A stretch of 64,000 nt of DNA from Methylorubrum rhodesianum (GCF_014199985.1 NZ_JACHOS010000002.1:1-64000), one strand, 5' to 3'. Shown: positions 49,418 through 58,103, counted from the stretch's first letter. Notes: generated by a model from the letters alone, not told the origin. Numbers and translations: made by a program.

Positions 49418-50266
49418 TCACTGGATCGTCGTCCGCGCGAGCTGCCGCCCCGGAGCCGGGGCCGCGGCCTGCGCCGTCTTCGGCGCCGTGCGCCGAGCCG
49501 CCATGGCGCGCAGCTCCCGCACGTTGGCGGCGGCTTCCGCCGGACCGAGATCCTGGGCCAGAACCTGCTCCGCCTCGTCGTAGCGGCCCTTGAGGCCGAG
49601 CACCAGGGCGAGGTTCTGGCGCACGCGGGCATCCGCCTTCGGCTGCGAGACCGCGAGGCGAAGGGTCGTCTCGGCCTCGTCGAGGCGCTTGGAGAGCGCG
49701 TAGGACAGGCCGAGATTCGACAGCACGCGCGGTTCGTTCGGCGCGATCTTGAGGGCTGCGTCGTACAGGCTCTGCGCCCGGGCGTGATCGCCGGTTTCGT
49801 CCGCCACCGTCCCCTGCGCGGAGAGCACGCGCCAATCGGGCTGGGCCGGGCTGTGGGCGTTTTGAAGGACCTCGTTGGCCTCCTGGTAGCGGCCGGCATC
49901 GGCGAGGCTCTTGCCGTAGGCGGCGAGCACCGTCTTGTCCTTCGGGTTGCGCAGGGCGAGTTGCTGCAGCACCGCCACCGCCTGGGACTTCTGGTCGGTC
50001 GCCCGGAGCGCCGCGGCGTAACGCATCGCGTTGCGGGCATCGCTTGGGTCGGAATTGTAGCGTTCCGCCAGGGCCTCGATCTCGGCGCGGGGCGAGCGCT
50101 CCGCGCGGCTCTTGCCGAACGGGTTGAGGCTACCGAGCGAGCCGGTGGTCTCCGGCGAGCGGGTCTGGCAGCCGGCCAGCCCAAGGCCCACCAGGGCCAG
50201 AGCGAGCAGGCGGCGGGTGCGGACCGTTCCAGGCTGGCCCGTGGCCCTGCCGCAGATGCCGGTCAT
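49418..50266 (-). CDS. TPR-repeat lipoprotein (TadD-like)
   Basis: The lipobox VGLGLAGCQ makes this an exported lipoprotein. The 282-residue protein contains about five tetratricopeptide repeats (e.g. AMRYAAALRATDQKSQAVAVL, NLGLSYALSKRLDEAETTL and NLALVLGLKGRYDEAEQVL). The phrase SPETTGSLG just after the lipobox recalls other small exported proteins here. TadD family members help assemble Flp pili, but no tad genes are in the window, so a general envelope scaffold role is all that can be said. It is divergent from the M17 peptidase gene. Confidence 0.85.
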   Translation of the reverse strand: MTGICGRATGQPGTVRTRRLLALALVGLGLAGCQTRSPETTGSLGSLNPFGKSRAERSPRAEIEALAERYNSDPSDARNAMRYAAALRATDQKSQAVAVLQQLALRNPKDKTVLAAYGKSLADAGRYQEANEVLQNAHSPAQPDWRVLSAQGTVADETGDHARAQSLYDAALKIAPNEPRVLSNLGLSYALSKRLDEAETTLRLAVSQPKADARVRQNLALVLGLKGRYDEAEQVLAQDLGPAEAAANVRELRAMAARRTAPKTAQAAAPAPGRQLARTTIQ

Positions 50267-50330
50267 GTCGTCCTCTCCCCCAATCCCACGGCCGGCGCTT
50301 GCGCCGTGCCGATGGCGGGGTGATAGAGCG

Positions 50331-50351
50331 TTAACCCTAATGGCCGGTTAA
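50331..50351. promoter_or_regulatory. Dyad TTAACC-N9-GGTTAA just before the M17 aminopeptidase gene
   Basis: A perfect 6-base inverted repeat with 9-base spacer ends 11 bases before the ATG and lies in the divergent promoter region shared with the TPR lipoprotein gene. It could be an operator or a leader hairpin controlling translation. Confidence 0.4.
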
Positions 50352-50362
50352 GTTTATTTTCC

Positions 50363-51772
50363 ATGACCTCAGACCCGACTCGGCACGACGCCACCCTCCT
50401 CGATGCGGCCGTCGGCGCGATCCCGATCCGCTGCGTGACGGAGGAGGGATGGCAGGCGGTCGAGGCGGGCCTGCCGCCGTTCCAGCGCAGCTTCGCCGCC
50501 GCCACCGGGTTCCGCCCGAAGGCAGGCCGTGTCGCGCTGCTGCCCGGCGAGGACGGCGTCCTCGGCCTCGTCCTGCTCGGCCTCGGCGAGGTGAAGGAGG
50601 GGCATCGCGACCGGTTCCTCGCCGGCAAGCTTCCGGGTGCCCTGCCGGCGGGCGACTACCGTTTCGAGCCCTGCGACGCCCTCGATGCCGGCGAGGCGGC
50701 GCTGGCATGGCTGCTCGGCAGCTACCGGTTCGACCGCTACCGCAAGCCGGGCGACCCAAGCCCGCGCCTCGTGGCCCCGGATGGCGTCGATGCGGCGGCG
50801 GTCGGACGGATCGCGCGAGCAGTCACGGCCGGGCGCGACCTCATCAACACCCCCGCCAACGACCTCGGGCCGGCCGAGGTGGAGGCCGCCACGCGGACCC
50901 TGGGCGAGCGGTTCGGCGCGGCGGTTGCCGTGACGGCGGGTGAGGATCTGGCGAAGGAATTTCCTCTCGTCCACGCGGTGGGGGCCGCCTCGCCGCGCGC
51001 GCCCCGGCTTATCGATCTGACCTGGGGCGCGCAGGACGCGCCGCGGGTGACGCTGGTCGGCAAGGGCGTGGTGTTCGATACCGGCGGCCTCGACATCAAG
51101 CCCGCCTCCAACATGCTCCTGATGAAGAAGGACATGGGCGGCGCCGCTGCGGCCCTGGCGGCGGCGGAGATGATCATGGGCGCCGGCCTGCCCGTGCGGC
51201 TGCGGCTGATCGTGCCGAGCGTCGAGAACGCCATCGCCGGCGACGCCTTCCGCCCCGGCGACGTGATCCGCTCCCGCGCCGGCCTCACCGTCGAGATCGG
51301 CAATACCGATGCGGAAGGGCGCCTGATTCTCGCCGACGCGCTGGCGCTCGCCGATGCCGAGGAGCCGGACCTGATCCTCGATTTCGCGACGCTGACCGGC
51401 GCCGCCCGCGTCGCGCTCGGTCCCGATCTGCCGGCCTTCTTCACCGAGGACGAGGGGCTGGCGGGCGCCGTCGCGGAGGCGGGCCTGCGCGTCAACGATC
51501 CCGTGTGGCGCCTGCCGCTGCATCCGCCCTACGCGAGCCAGCTCGATTCGAAGGTCGCCGATCTCAACAACGCGCCCGGCGGCGGTTTCGCCGGCGCGAT
51601 CACGGCGGCCCTTTTCCTGCGCCGCTTCGTGCGCCGGACCCGGGCGCACGTGCATTTCGACCTCTACGGCTGGAACCCCTCGACCAAGCCCGGACGGCCG
51701 GAGGGCGGCGAGGTGCAGACGGCCCGCCTCGCTTACGCCCTCGTGGCCGAGCGCTACCGCCGCAAGCTTTGA
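50363..51772 (+). CDS. M17 leucyl aminopeptidase family protein
   Basis: Two-metal aminopeptidase of the cytosol. The 469-residue protein has the M17 layout: a variable N-terminal domain (1 to about 160), then LINTPANDLGP, VGKGVVFDTGGLDIKPASNMLLMKKDMGGAA (metal-binding Lys and Asp residues), and the signature NTDAEGRLILADALA. DFATLTGAARVALG and the C-terminal FDLYGWNPSTKPGRPEGGE follow. It is the shorter PepB/LAP-like form widespread in alphaproteobacteria. Dipeptide turnover is the expected role. Confidence 0.93.
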   Translation: MTSDPTRHDATLLDAAVGAIPIRCVTEEGWQAVEAGLPPFQRSFAAATGFRPKAGRVALLPGEDGVLGLVLLGLGEVKEGHRDRFLAGKLPGALPAGDYRFEPCDALDAGEAALAWLLGSYRFDRYRKPGDPSPRLVAPDGVDAAAVGRIARAVTAGRDLINTPANDLGPAEVEAATRTLGERFGAAVAVTAGEDLAKEFPLVHAVGAASPRAPRLIDLTWGAQDAPRVTLVGKGVVFDTGGLDIKPASNMLLMKKDMGGAAAALAAAEMIMGAGLPVRLRLIVPSVENAIAGDAFRPGDVIRSRAGLTVEIGNTDAEGRLILADALALADAEEPDLILDFATLTGAARVALGPDLPAFFTEDEGLAGAVAEAGLRVNDPVWRLPLHPPYASQLDSKVADLNNAPGGGFAGAITAALFLRRFVRRTRAHVHFDLYGWNPSTKPGRPEGGEVQTARLAYALVAERYRRKL

Positions 51773-51799
51773 GGCGCTCAGGGGGCGGCGCGTTCCGTG

Positions 51800-52045
51800 T
51801 CAGCGCCGCCCGGACGACGGCGGCGCCTCCGGCAGGCGGCGTTCCTGAACCCGCGCCACGCTCGGCGGAAGTCCGTCCTCCGGTTTCCCCGAGCCCGGCT
51901 GGCCGGGGGCGGAGAGGTCGCGCGAGCCCCCATGTTCGAAGGCCCAGCCCGCATTTACGCCGGCATAGAATCCGGTGAAGTCCTCCGCCGCGGCTGGTGC
52001 CCCGCACAGGAGGAGCAGGCCGAGCGCGCTCACGGTCCGACGCAT
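51800..52045 (-). CDS. Short exported protein with an OMP-like N-terminus
   Basis: A signal peptide (about residues 1-20, LGLLLLCGAPAAA) is followed by EDFTGFYAGVNAGWAFEHG, the first strand typical of small outer-membrane beta-barrels of the Omp25/porin kind. After about 20 more residues the sequence turns proline-rich and polar (APGQPGSGKPEDGLPPSVA) and stops at 81 residues, far too short for a barrel. It is either the remnant of a truncated OMP gene or a genuinely short family. No continuation is seen in other frames downstream. It converges with the M17 gene. Confidence 0.6.
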   Translation of the reverse strand: MRRTVSALGLLLLCGAPAAAEDFTGFYAGVNAGWAFEHGGSRDLSAPGQPGSGKPEDGLPPSVARVQERRLPEAPPSSGRR

Positions 52046-52106
52046 CGCGTTCTCATCATGATCTCTGCCGACCGGAGCCGGCGCGCGCCGCCATGGCGCC
52101 AAACGA

Positions 52107-52132
52107 AAACGGCGGCCGTGAGGCCGCCGTTT
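52107..52132 (-). terminator. Perfect 11-base hairpin after the glycine-rich cold-shock gene
   Basis: Arms aaacggcggcc and ggccgccgttt with a 4-base GTGA loop. On the minus strand it is followed by TTCGTTT and lies 23 bases after the cold-shock stop codon. A good terminator candidate. Confidence 0.7.
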
Positions 52133-52154
52133 CCATCGATCCGTCAGGCGTCGA

Positions 52155-52958
52155 TCAGTAATCGACGGTGATGCTGGAAGCCTCGCGGCCCTTCTGGCCC
52201 TCGACCACGCCGAGCGTGACCTGCTGACCTTCGGCCAGGGAGTCGAGGCCCGCGCGCGACAGGGCCGAACGGTGGACGAACACGTCCTTGCCGCCATCGT
52301 TGACCGAGACGAAGCCGAAGCCCTTGGCTGGATCGTACCACTTCACGGTGCCGGTCATCTCGACCGACGGGCCGGAGGCGAAACGCCCGCCGCCGCCGCC
52401 GCCGCCGAAGCGATCACGGCCGCCGCCGCCGAAGCGGTCGCCGCCACCACCGAAGCGGTCGCCACCACCACCGAAGCGGTCGCCGCCGCCGAAGCGCGGG
52501 CCCTCGCGACGCGGCGGGGCCGCCTCGGCCGTCGAAGTGTCGACGCTCGTCACCGCGGTGACCTGCGGACCCTTCTGGCCCTGAGCGGTCTGGACCGTCA
52601 GGCGCGTGCCGGGCAGGAGGTCGTCGTGGCCGGCGGCCTCGACCGCGCGGATGTGGAGGAAGGCATCGCCGGAGCCGTCGCCGAGCTCCACGAAGCCGAA
52701 GCCCTTCTCCTTGTTGAACCACTTCACCGTGGCGTCACGCTCCGGACCCGACGGGGCCGCAGCCGCGCGGGCCGGGCCGCGGTCGAAGCCGCCGCCGCCG
52801 CCGCCGCCGTAGCCGCCACCGAAGCGGTTGCCACCGCCGCCGCCGCCGCCGAAGCGGTCACCACCGCTGGGGGGCAGTTCGTCCGGCCAACGCGGCTCGG
52901 CACCACCCTCATCGAAGCCGCGCTTCTGCGGCCCCCTGAAATCACGACCACGTCCCAT
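52155..52958 (-). CDS. Double cold-shock protein with RGG/FGGGG-rich linkers
   Basis: The 267-residue protein has two cold-shock domains separated by low-complexity Gly/Arg/Phe sequence. CSD1 (about 75-140) reads ATVKWFNKEKGFGFVELGDGSGDAFLHI; CSD2 (about 202-267) reads GTVKWYDPAKGFGFVSVNDGGKDVFVH. The N-terminus (GRGRDFRGPQKRGF then GGGGGGNRFGGGY) and the linker (repeated DRFGGGG) resemble RGG boxes. Such tails promote RNA binding and phase separation in other systems; that is an inference here. It is monocistronic, with a 380-base upstream region and its own terminator. It is the second double-CSD gene in the window. Confidence 0.9.
   Translation of the reverse strand: MGRGRDFRGPQKRGFDEGGAEPRWPDELPPSGGDRFGGGGGGGNRFGGGYGGGGGGGFDRGPARAAAAPSGPERDATVKWFNKEKGFGFVELGDGSGDAFLHIRAVEAAGHDDLLPGTRLTVQTAQGQKGPQVTAVTSVDTSTAEAAPPRREGPRFGGGDRFGGGGDRFGGGGDRFGGGGRDRFGGGGGGGRFASGPSVEMTGTVKWYDPAKGFGFVSVNDGGKDVFVHRSALSRAGLDSLAEGQQVTLGVVEGQKGREASSITVDY
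52387..52495. repeat. Direct repeats encoding the DRFGGGG linker
   Basis: Short repeats of cgccaccaccgaagcggt and near variants occur about five times in the linker between the two cold-shock domains. They encode repeated DRFGGGG units. Similar GCC-rich tracts lie at about 52790-52860 in the N-terminal region. Confidence 0.75.
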
Positions 52959-53339
52959 TGAAAGCTCGCAAAAACCGTCCGCCCGCCAAGTCTCGAATAC
53001 CGCGTGCGCGCTATCTCGAGACAGCCGACGCGCCGCACTATCATCCCCCCGGCTGCGGCTACCGGGAGCGATGCCTCAGGTCTGACGCAATCCCGTCCAT
53101 ACCGCAAGGATCTTCTAACCGATCCGTGCTTCAGGCTCCGCATTTTCGCGGTGAAACTGCTTACGTACCCCTTTTGGGAAGGCGCGAGCGCCGATCCGGG
53201 TTGCACGCAAGGGACGTAGTTCAGAACGATTCTCGTGCGTGATTCTCAGGGTTCGGCGACGCTTTAGGGAAACGCAAACCCGACCGCGCCTAGGACTTGT
53301 CGTGAAACGCTCCGGATCCGAACCGGGCGCCGGCCACCG
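52959..53339. other. Divergent intergenic region between cold-shock and response-regulator genes
   Basis: About 380 bases without a protein-like frame. The cold-shock side likely contains its promoter and a long 5' leader, as usual for csp genes. There are short AT-rich patches (tcgcggtgaaactgcttacg at about 53144, ttcagaacgattctcgtg at 53219) but no clear hairpin or dyad. Confidence 0.4.
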
Positions 53340-53816
53340 ATGATCGCAACTCCGACCTTTCCGGATCTCTCCGCCCTCGTCGTGGACGAGAGCCTCTACA
53401 TCCGCCGCATCGTGCGCGACATGCTGATGCGCGTCGGCATCAAGCGCGTGCTGGAGGCGCCCGACGGCGCGGAGGCGCTCGGCGTGCTCGCCGAGAGCAA
53501 GCCGGATCTCACCATCATCGACTGGGATCTGGCGATCCTGTCGGGCGAGGAATTCATCCGGCTGGCCCGCACGCCCGCCACCTCGCCCTCGCCGACGGTG
53601 CCGATCATTCTGATGCTGGCCCAGCCGCGCCGCAACGTCGTCGATCGGGCGATCGCGCTCGGCGTCAACGAGATCATCGCCAAGCCGTTCTCGCCCAAGA
53701 CGCTGTGGTCGCGCCTCGACGAAGTGATCAACCGCCCGCGGCCGTTCTCGCAGGTGAAGAGCCTGCTGCGTCCCCTGCCCCGCGCCAACGGCCTTTCGAA
53801 GGTGGGAGCGATCTGA
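53340..53816 (+). CDS. Single-domain response regulator (CheY-like) with an altered switch residue
   Basis: A stand-alone receiver of 158 residues. LSALVVDESLYIRRIVRDML carries the acidic pair, LTIIDWDLAILSGEEF the phosphorylatable Asp (first D of DWD), and IIAKPFSPKTL the conserved Lys. At the end of beta-4, where CheY has Thr87 (VTA), this protein has PIILMLAQP, so Leu replaces the Ser/Thr switch residue. It has no output domain; a 30-residue Arg/Pro-rich tail follows. No kinase gene is nearby. A DNA-binding role is unlikely. Confidence 0.88.
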   Translation: MIATPTFPDLSALVVDESLYIRRIVRDMLMRVGIKRVLEAPDGAEALGVLAESKPDLTIIDWDLAILSGEEFIRLARTPATSPSPTVPIILMLAQPRRNVVDRAIALGVNEIIAKPFSPKTLWSRLDEVINRPRPFSQVKSLLRPLPRANGLSKVGAI

Positions 53817-53838
53817 CCGGAGCGCCCGGAGAGGCGGA

Positions 53839-54786
53839 TCAGGTCCGGCGCAGGCGCCGTCGATGGACGATGCCGACCCGATCCGCCGGCGGTGTCGCGA
53901 TATCGAAGCCCGACAATTCGCCGATGCCCCCGACCTCGTCGAGGCCGCGTTCGGTCACCGCGATCCGGAAGCCGCCCGCATCGGGCGTGACTGTGTAGAG
54001 ATAATACGAGGCGCGGCGGTTCGTGAGCAGCGTGCGCGCCGAGGCCGAAGGTGCGCCCACCACCGGCACCGGCCGCCCATCCGGCCCGACGATCTGCGCC
54101 ACCGTGCCGACGTGGTTGTGCCCGTGCAGGATCAGATCCGCTCCCGCCCGTCCGATCATCGCGGCGAAGGCGGCGGCGTCCTTCAATTCCCGTCCCGCGG
54201 CCGCGCCGCCCGGATGCGGCGGGTGGTGGATCATCACCACCCGGCAGGGCCGGTCCGGCGCCGTCGCGAGGCCGCGCAGCAGGCGCTCGGCCGCCTCGAT
54301 CTGCGGCACGCCGAGGCGGCCGCTGGCCACGAAGGGTTTCGTCGGAATCGCCGAGGACAGTCCGACCAGGGCGAGCGGCCCGCGGCGCCGCAGGTAGGGA
54401 AAGAGACGCGTCTGCCCGTCATCGGCCTCGGTCCAGCCGCCGCAGGCGGCGAGCAGCCCCTCCAGGGAGCCGCGGACATAGGCGTCGTGGTTGCCGGGCA
54501 CGAAGCTGACCCGCTCGGCCGGACCCAGCGCCTCTAGAAAGAGCCGGGCGCTCTCCCACTCGTCCGGAAGGCCGAGATTGCACAGGTCGCCGGTGCAGGC
54601 GACGTGATCGACCCCTTGATCGTGCAGGTCGGCGATCAGGGCGCCGAGCAGGTCCATGTCGTGGTGGTGACAGCGGCCACGGCGCCAGTTCACGTAGCCG
54701 GCGGCCCGCTTGCTCAAAAGCTGGCGCAGGCGCGGCCGCGGCAGCGGCCCGACATGAGGGTCGGTGAGGTGGGCGAGACGGAACAT
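53839..54786 (-). CDS. Calcineurin-like metallophosphoesterase
   Basis: The 315-residue protein has the five metal-site blocks of the family: LAHLTDPHVG (D-x-H), VACTGDLCNLG (GD-x-x), FVPGNHDAY (GNHD), VVMIHHPPHPG (H) and LILHGHNHVG (GHxH). It is most like the Icc/CpdA group that hydrolyses cyclic nucleotides or other phosphodiesters; the substrate cannot be fixed from sequence. ATG before FRLAHLTDPH is chosen because the first motif starts there. No signal peptide is present, so it is cytoplasmic. Confidence 0.88.
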   Translation of the reverse strand: MFRLAHLTDPHVGPLPRPRLRQLLSKRAAGYVNWRRGRCHHHDMDLLGALIADLHDQGVDHVACTGDLCNLGLPDEWESARLFLEALGPAERVSFVPGNHDAYVRGSLEGLLAACGGWTEADDGQTRLFPYLRRRGPLALVGLSSAIPTKPFVASGRLGVPQIEAAERLLRGLATAPDRPCRVVMIHHPPHPGGAAAGRELKDAAAFAAMIGRAGADLILHGHNHVGTVAQIVGPDGRPVPVVGAPSASARTLLTNRRASYYLYTVTPDAGGFRIAVTERGLDEVGGIGELSGFDIATPPADRVGIVHRRRLRRT

Positions 54787-55013
54787 GCGTCGCCCCGCAT
54801 CGCGGCAACGCGCGCCGGCGTCAATATCGGGCACTTTGCCGCACCGGTCGGCGTCTGTTTCAGCACATAGGCGCTGTGTCTTTTGTTAAATTTCTTGGCC
54901 CATCCGTTGCGTCCGTTGGTCCGTCGGAGGTAGACAGCCGCCGATCCGGTCGCTTCGGCACGAGGGGCAGCCGGCCTCAGTTCGAGCGAAGCGGGACAGG
55001 GCGGTCCGAACTC

Positions 55014-55763
55014 ATGGGCCTGATCAAGACCATCGGCCGCAAGCCCGGGGTGCAGCGGGTGCTCGCCACCGTCGCCTCGGGCTATCTCCGTCTCGTGCGG
55101 CGCACTAACCGCTTCACCGTGGAACCGGCCGACGCCTATGCCCGGCTCGACGCCCACGGGCCGTTCATCGCGGCGATGTGGCACGGCCAGCACATCATGA
55201 TCTCGTTCATGCGCCGGCCGCAGGACCGGGTCGCGACGATCATCTCGCGCTCGCCGGACGGCAACATCAACACCATGGCCCTGACGCGGATGGGCGTGCG
55301 GGTGATGCGCGCCTCCGGTGCCCGCGGGCGCGCCGTCAAGGACGTGCGCGCCAAGGGCGGCGCCGAAGGGTTGCGGGCGATGGTCAAGGCGCTGAAGGGC
55401 GGCGAGACCGTCGCATTCTCCGCCGACGTGCCCAAGGTCTCCCGCGTCTGCGATGCCGGGATCATCATGCTCGCGCGGTTCTCGGGCTGTCCGATCGTCC
55501 CCGTCGCGGTGGTGACGAGCCGGCACATCCGCTTCAATTCCTGGGACCGGGCCTGCCTCGGCCTGCCCTTCGGCCGCGGGGCCATGGTGTTCGGCGAGCC
55601 GACCTTCGTCCCCCGCGAGGTCTCGCCCGAGGCCGTCGACGCCCTGCGCCAGCGGGTCCAGGCCGAGCTGAACCGTGTTCACGACCGGGCCTACACCCTC
55701 GTCGGACGGCCGGATCGGGTCGGCGGCGCTCCCGCCGCCGCGCCGCAGGGCAGCCCGGCGTGA
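55014..55763 (+). CDS. DUF374 lysophospholipid acyltransferase-like protein
   Basis: DUF374 belongs to the LPLAT superfamily and commonly sits beside waaA in alphaproteobacteria, where it is assumed to acylate a lipid A precursor or similar lipid. The 249-residue protein has FIAAMWHGQHIMISFM (His of the acyltransferase), ISRSPDGNINTMALTRMGVRVMRASG, and FSADVPKVSRVCDAGIIMLARFSGCPIVPVAV. The ATG before GLIKTIGRKPG is the conserved start; longer frames are not. Its stop overlaps the waaA start (GTGA). Confidence 0.87.
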   Translation: MGLIKTIGRKPGVQRVLATVASGYLRLVRRTNRFTVEPADAYARLDAHGPFIAAMWHGQHIMISFMRRPQDRVATIISRSPDGNINTMALTRMGVRVMRASGARGRAVKDVRAKGGAEGLRAMVKALKGGETVAFSADVPKVSRVCDAGIIMLARFSGCPIVPVAVVTSRHIRFNSWDRACLGLPFGRGAMVFGEPTFVPREVSPEAVDALRQRVQAELNRVHDRAYTLVGRPDRVGGAPAAAPQGSPA

Positions 55764-57064
55764 GGGTGCCGAAGCTCCCCGTCGCGCTGCGCGCCTACCG
55801 CTACGGGCTCTATCTCGGCGAACCGGCGGTGGCCGGCCTGCTGGCCTGGCGCTCGCGCCGAGGCAAGGAGGATCCGGGGCGGCTCCCGGAGCGGCGCGGC
55901 CTGCCCGGACGTGCACGGCCGGTCGGCCATCTCGTGTGGATGCACGGCGCGAGCATCGGCGAGGCGCTCTCCCTCGTCGGCTTGATCGAAGGCATGATCG
56001 CCCGCGGCTGCTCGGTCCTCGTCACCACCGGCACGCGCAGCGCGGCCGACCTGTTGAGCAAGCGCCTACCCGCGGGTGCCGTGCATCAGTACATGCCGCT
56101 TGATGCGCCGCGTTGGATCGAGCGCTTCCTCGCGCATTGGCGGCCGGATCTGGCCATCGTCGCCGAATCCGAGATCTGGCCCAACACCATCATCTCGCTC
56201 CATCGTCGCGGGATCCCGCTCGTGCTCGTCAACGGCAGGATGTCGGAGCGATCGTTCAAGGCCTGGACGCGCTCACCCGACACCGCTCGGGCGCTGCTGT
56301 CGCGCATCGCCGTCTGCCTCGTGCAGACCCGGGAGGACGGCGAGCGCTTCGCTCGGCTCGGCGCGCCGCGTATCAACGTCGTCGGCAATCTCAAATACGA
56401 TTCCGCCGTGCCGCCTGCCGATTCGCAGCAGCTCGCCTATCTCGGCGACATGATCGGTGACCGGCCGGTCTGGGTCGCGGCCAGCACTCATCCCGGTGAG
56501 GACGAGATCATCGCCCGCGTCCACGCCGGACTGAAGCCGCGCTTCCCGCGCCTGCTGACGGTGATCGTGCCGCGCCATCCGCGCCGGGGCGAGGAGGTGG
56601 CGCGCATCGCCGCCGATGTCGGCCTGCGCGTGAGCCGGAGGGCCAAGGGCGGGCGACCGCTGCCCTCCATCGACCTCTACGTTGCCGACACCCTCGGCGA
56701 ACTCGGCCTGTTCTACCGGCTCTGCCCGCTCGTCTTCCTCGGCGGCTCGCTGGTGCCGCACGGAGGCCAGAACCCGATTGAACCGGTGCGTCTGGACAGC
56801 GCCATCCTGCACGGGCCCCACGTTCACAACTTCCACGAGCCCTACGGCGCGCTCGATGCCGGCGCCGGAGCGCGCCCGGTCGCGGACGAGGCGGAGCTGC
56901 TGACGGCCGTCGGTGATCTGGTCGCCGATCCGCGGGCGCTGGCGGCGATGTGGGCCAAGGGCCAGGCGGCGCTCGTGCCTCTCGAGGGCGCGGTGGCACG
57001 CACCTTCGCGGTGCTCGAACCCTACGTTGCGCAGATGAAGCTCTCCGCACGCGAGCGCGGCTGA
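55760..57064 (+). CDS. waaA: Kdo transferase WaaA (KdtA)
   Basis: Inner-membrane-associated glycosyltransferase moving Kdo from CMP-Kdo to lipid IVA. The 434-residue protein has the GT-B layout: VWMHGASIGEALSLVGLIEG, AIVAESEIWPNTIISLHRRG, LVNGRMSERSFKAW and VVGNLKYDSAVPP in the N-terminal part, and VWVAASTHPGEDEII, TVIVPRHPRRGEEVARI, LYVADTLGELGLFYRL, VFLGGSLVPHGGQNPIEP and the expected Glu in the C-terminal part. The GTG start overlaps the DUF374 stop. lpxK follows after 7 bases. Confidence 0.94.
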   Translation: MRVPKLPVALRAYRYGLYLGEPAVAGLLAWRSRRGKEDPGRLPERRGLPGRARPVGHLVWMHGASIGEALSLVGLIEGMIARGCSVLVTTGTRSAADLLSKRLPAGAVHQYMPLDAPRWIERFLAHWRPDLAIVAESEIWPNTIISLHRRGIPLVLVNGRMSERSFKAWTRSPDTARALLSRIAVCLVQTREDGERFARLGAPRINVVGNLKYDSAVPPADSQQLAYLGDMIGDRPVWVAASTHPGEDEIIARVHAGLKPRFPRLLTVIVPRHPRRGEEVARIAADVGLRVSRRAKGGRPLPSIDLYVADTLGELGLFYRLCPLVFLGGSLVPHGGQNPIEPVRLDSAILHGPHVHNFHEPYGALDAGAGARPVADEAELLTAVGDLVADPRALAAMWAKGQAALVPLEGAVARTFAVLEPYVAQMKLSARERG

Positions 57065-57071
57065 GATCCTG

Positions 57072-58055
57072 ATGCGACCGCCCGGCTTCTGGTCCCGGCC
57101 CCCCTCGCATCCCCTCGCCCGGCTCCTGGCACCGGCCGGCCGGCTCTACGGCGGCCTGAGCGCGGATCGGATGGATCGGGCCGGTGCGATGCCGCCCTGT
57201 CCCGTCCTGTGCGTCGGCAACTTCACCCTCGGCGGTGCCGGCAAGACGCCGACGGCTCTGGCGCTGGCCCGCCTCCTGCGGGAGCTCGGCCGAGCCCCGG
57301 CCTTCCTCAGCCGCGGCTACGGCGGCCGGATCGCCGGGCCGCTGATCGTCGATCCCGCGCGGCATGCGGCGGCGGAGGTCGGTGACGAGCCGCTGCTGCT
57401 GGCGCGGGCCGAGACCACGGTGATCGCCCGCGACCGCCCGGCCGGCGCGCGCCTCTGCGCCGAGGCCGGCGCCGAGGTGATCGTCATGGATGACGGCCTG
57501 CAGAATCCGAGTCTCACCAAGACGCTCTCGCTCGCCGTGGTCGATGGCGGTGCCGGCAACGGCAACGGCTTGCCCTTCCCCGCCGGGCCGCTGCGGGCGC
57601 CGCTCGCTCGCCAGTGGCCGCATGTCGCCGGACTCGTGCTGGTCGGCGAGGGCGCGCCCGGCGAGACTCTGGCGGCGGAGGCGGGCGGCCGGGGCTTGCC
57701 GGTCCATCGTGCCCGCCTCGTGCCCGGGGAAGCATCGGGCTGGGCCGGATGCCGCGTCGTCGCCTTCGCCGGGATCGGACGCCCGGAGAAATTCTTCCAG
57801 ACGTTGCGGAGCCTGGGCGCCGAGATCGTGGCCGAGCGGGCCTTCCCCGATCATCATCCCTTCCGGCCGGACGAACTGGCGGTGCTGTCGGCGCTCGCCG
57901 CGCGCGAGGGCGCCGAACTCGTCACCACGGAGAAGGATGCGGTCCGCCTCCCGGCCGAGGCGCGCGCCGCGGTGCGGGTGCTGCGGGTCGCCCTCACCTT
58001 CGACGACGAAGCGCGGCTGCGTCGGCAGCTCGAAGCGGCGTTCCCGCGTGCCTGA
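57072..58055 (+). CDS. lpxK: Tetraacyldisaccharide 4'-kinase
   Basis: LpxK phosphorylates the 4' position of the tetraacyldisaccharide to give lipid IVA, the substrate of WaaA. The 327-residue protein has the P-loop VGNFTLGGAGKTPTALALARLL, PAFLSRGYGGR, VGDEPLLLA, IVMDDGLQNPSL and a C-terminal FPDHHPFRPDEL plus TTEKDAVRLP, all LpxK hallmarks. An N-terminal hydrophobic stretch gives membrane association. It completes the DUF374-waaA-lpxK operon and converges on the DUF2093 gene. Confidence 0.95.
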   Translation: MRPPGFWSRPPSHPLARLLAPAGRLYGGLSADRMDRAGAMPPCPVLCVGNFTLGGAGKTPTALALARLLRELGRAPAFLSRGYGGRIAGPLIVDPARHAAAEVGDEPLLLARAETTVIARDRPAGARLCAEAGAEVIVMDDGLQNPSLTKTLSLAVVDGGAGNGNGLPFPAGPLRAPLARQWPHVAGLVLVGEGAPGETLAAEAGGRGLPVHRARLVPGEASGWAGCRVVAFAGIGRPEKFFQTLRSLGAEIVAERAFPDHHPFRPDELAVLSALAAREGAELVTTEKDAVRLPAEARAAVRVLRVALTFDDEARLRRQLEAAFPRA

Positions 58056-58103
58056 CCCGCGGGGATCGTTCACGGCCGGCCGATGGACGAACCGCGGCGC
58101 GCC

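Noticed and set aside
52387..52495. CRISPR-like repeat array
   Set aside because: The repeats have no unique spacers and encode in-frame DRFGGGG units of a cold-shock protein.
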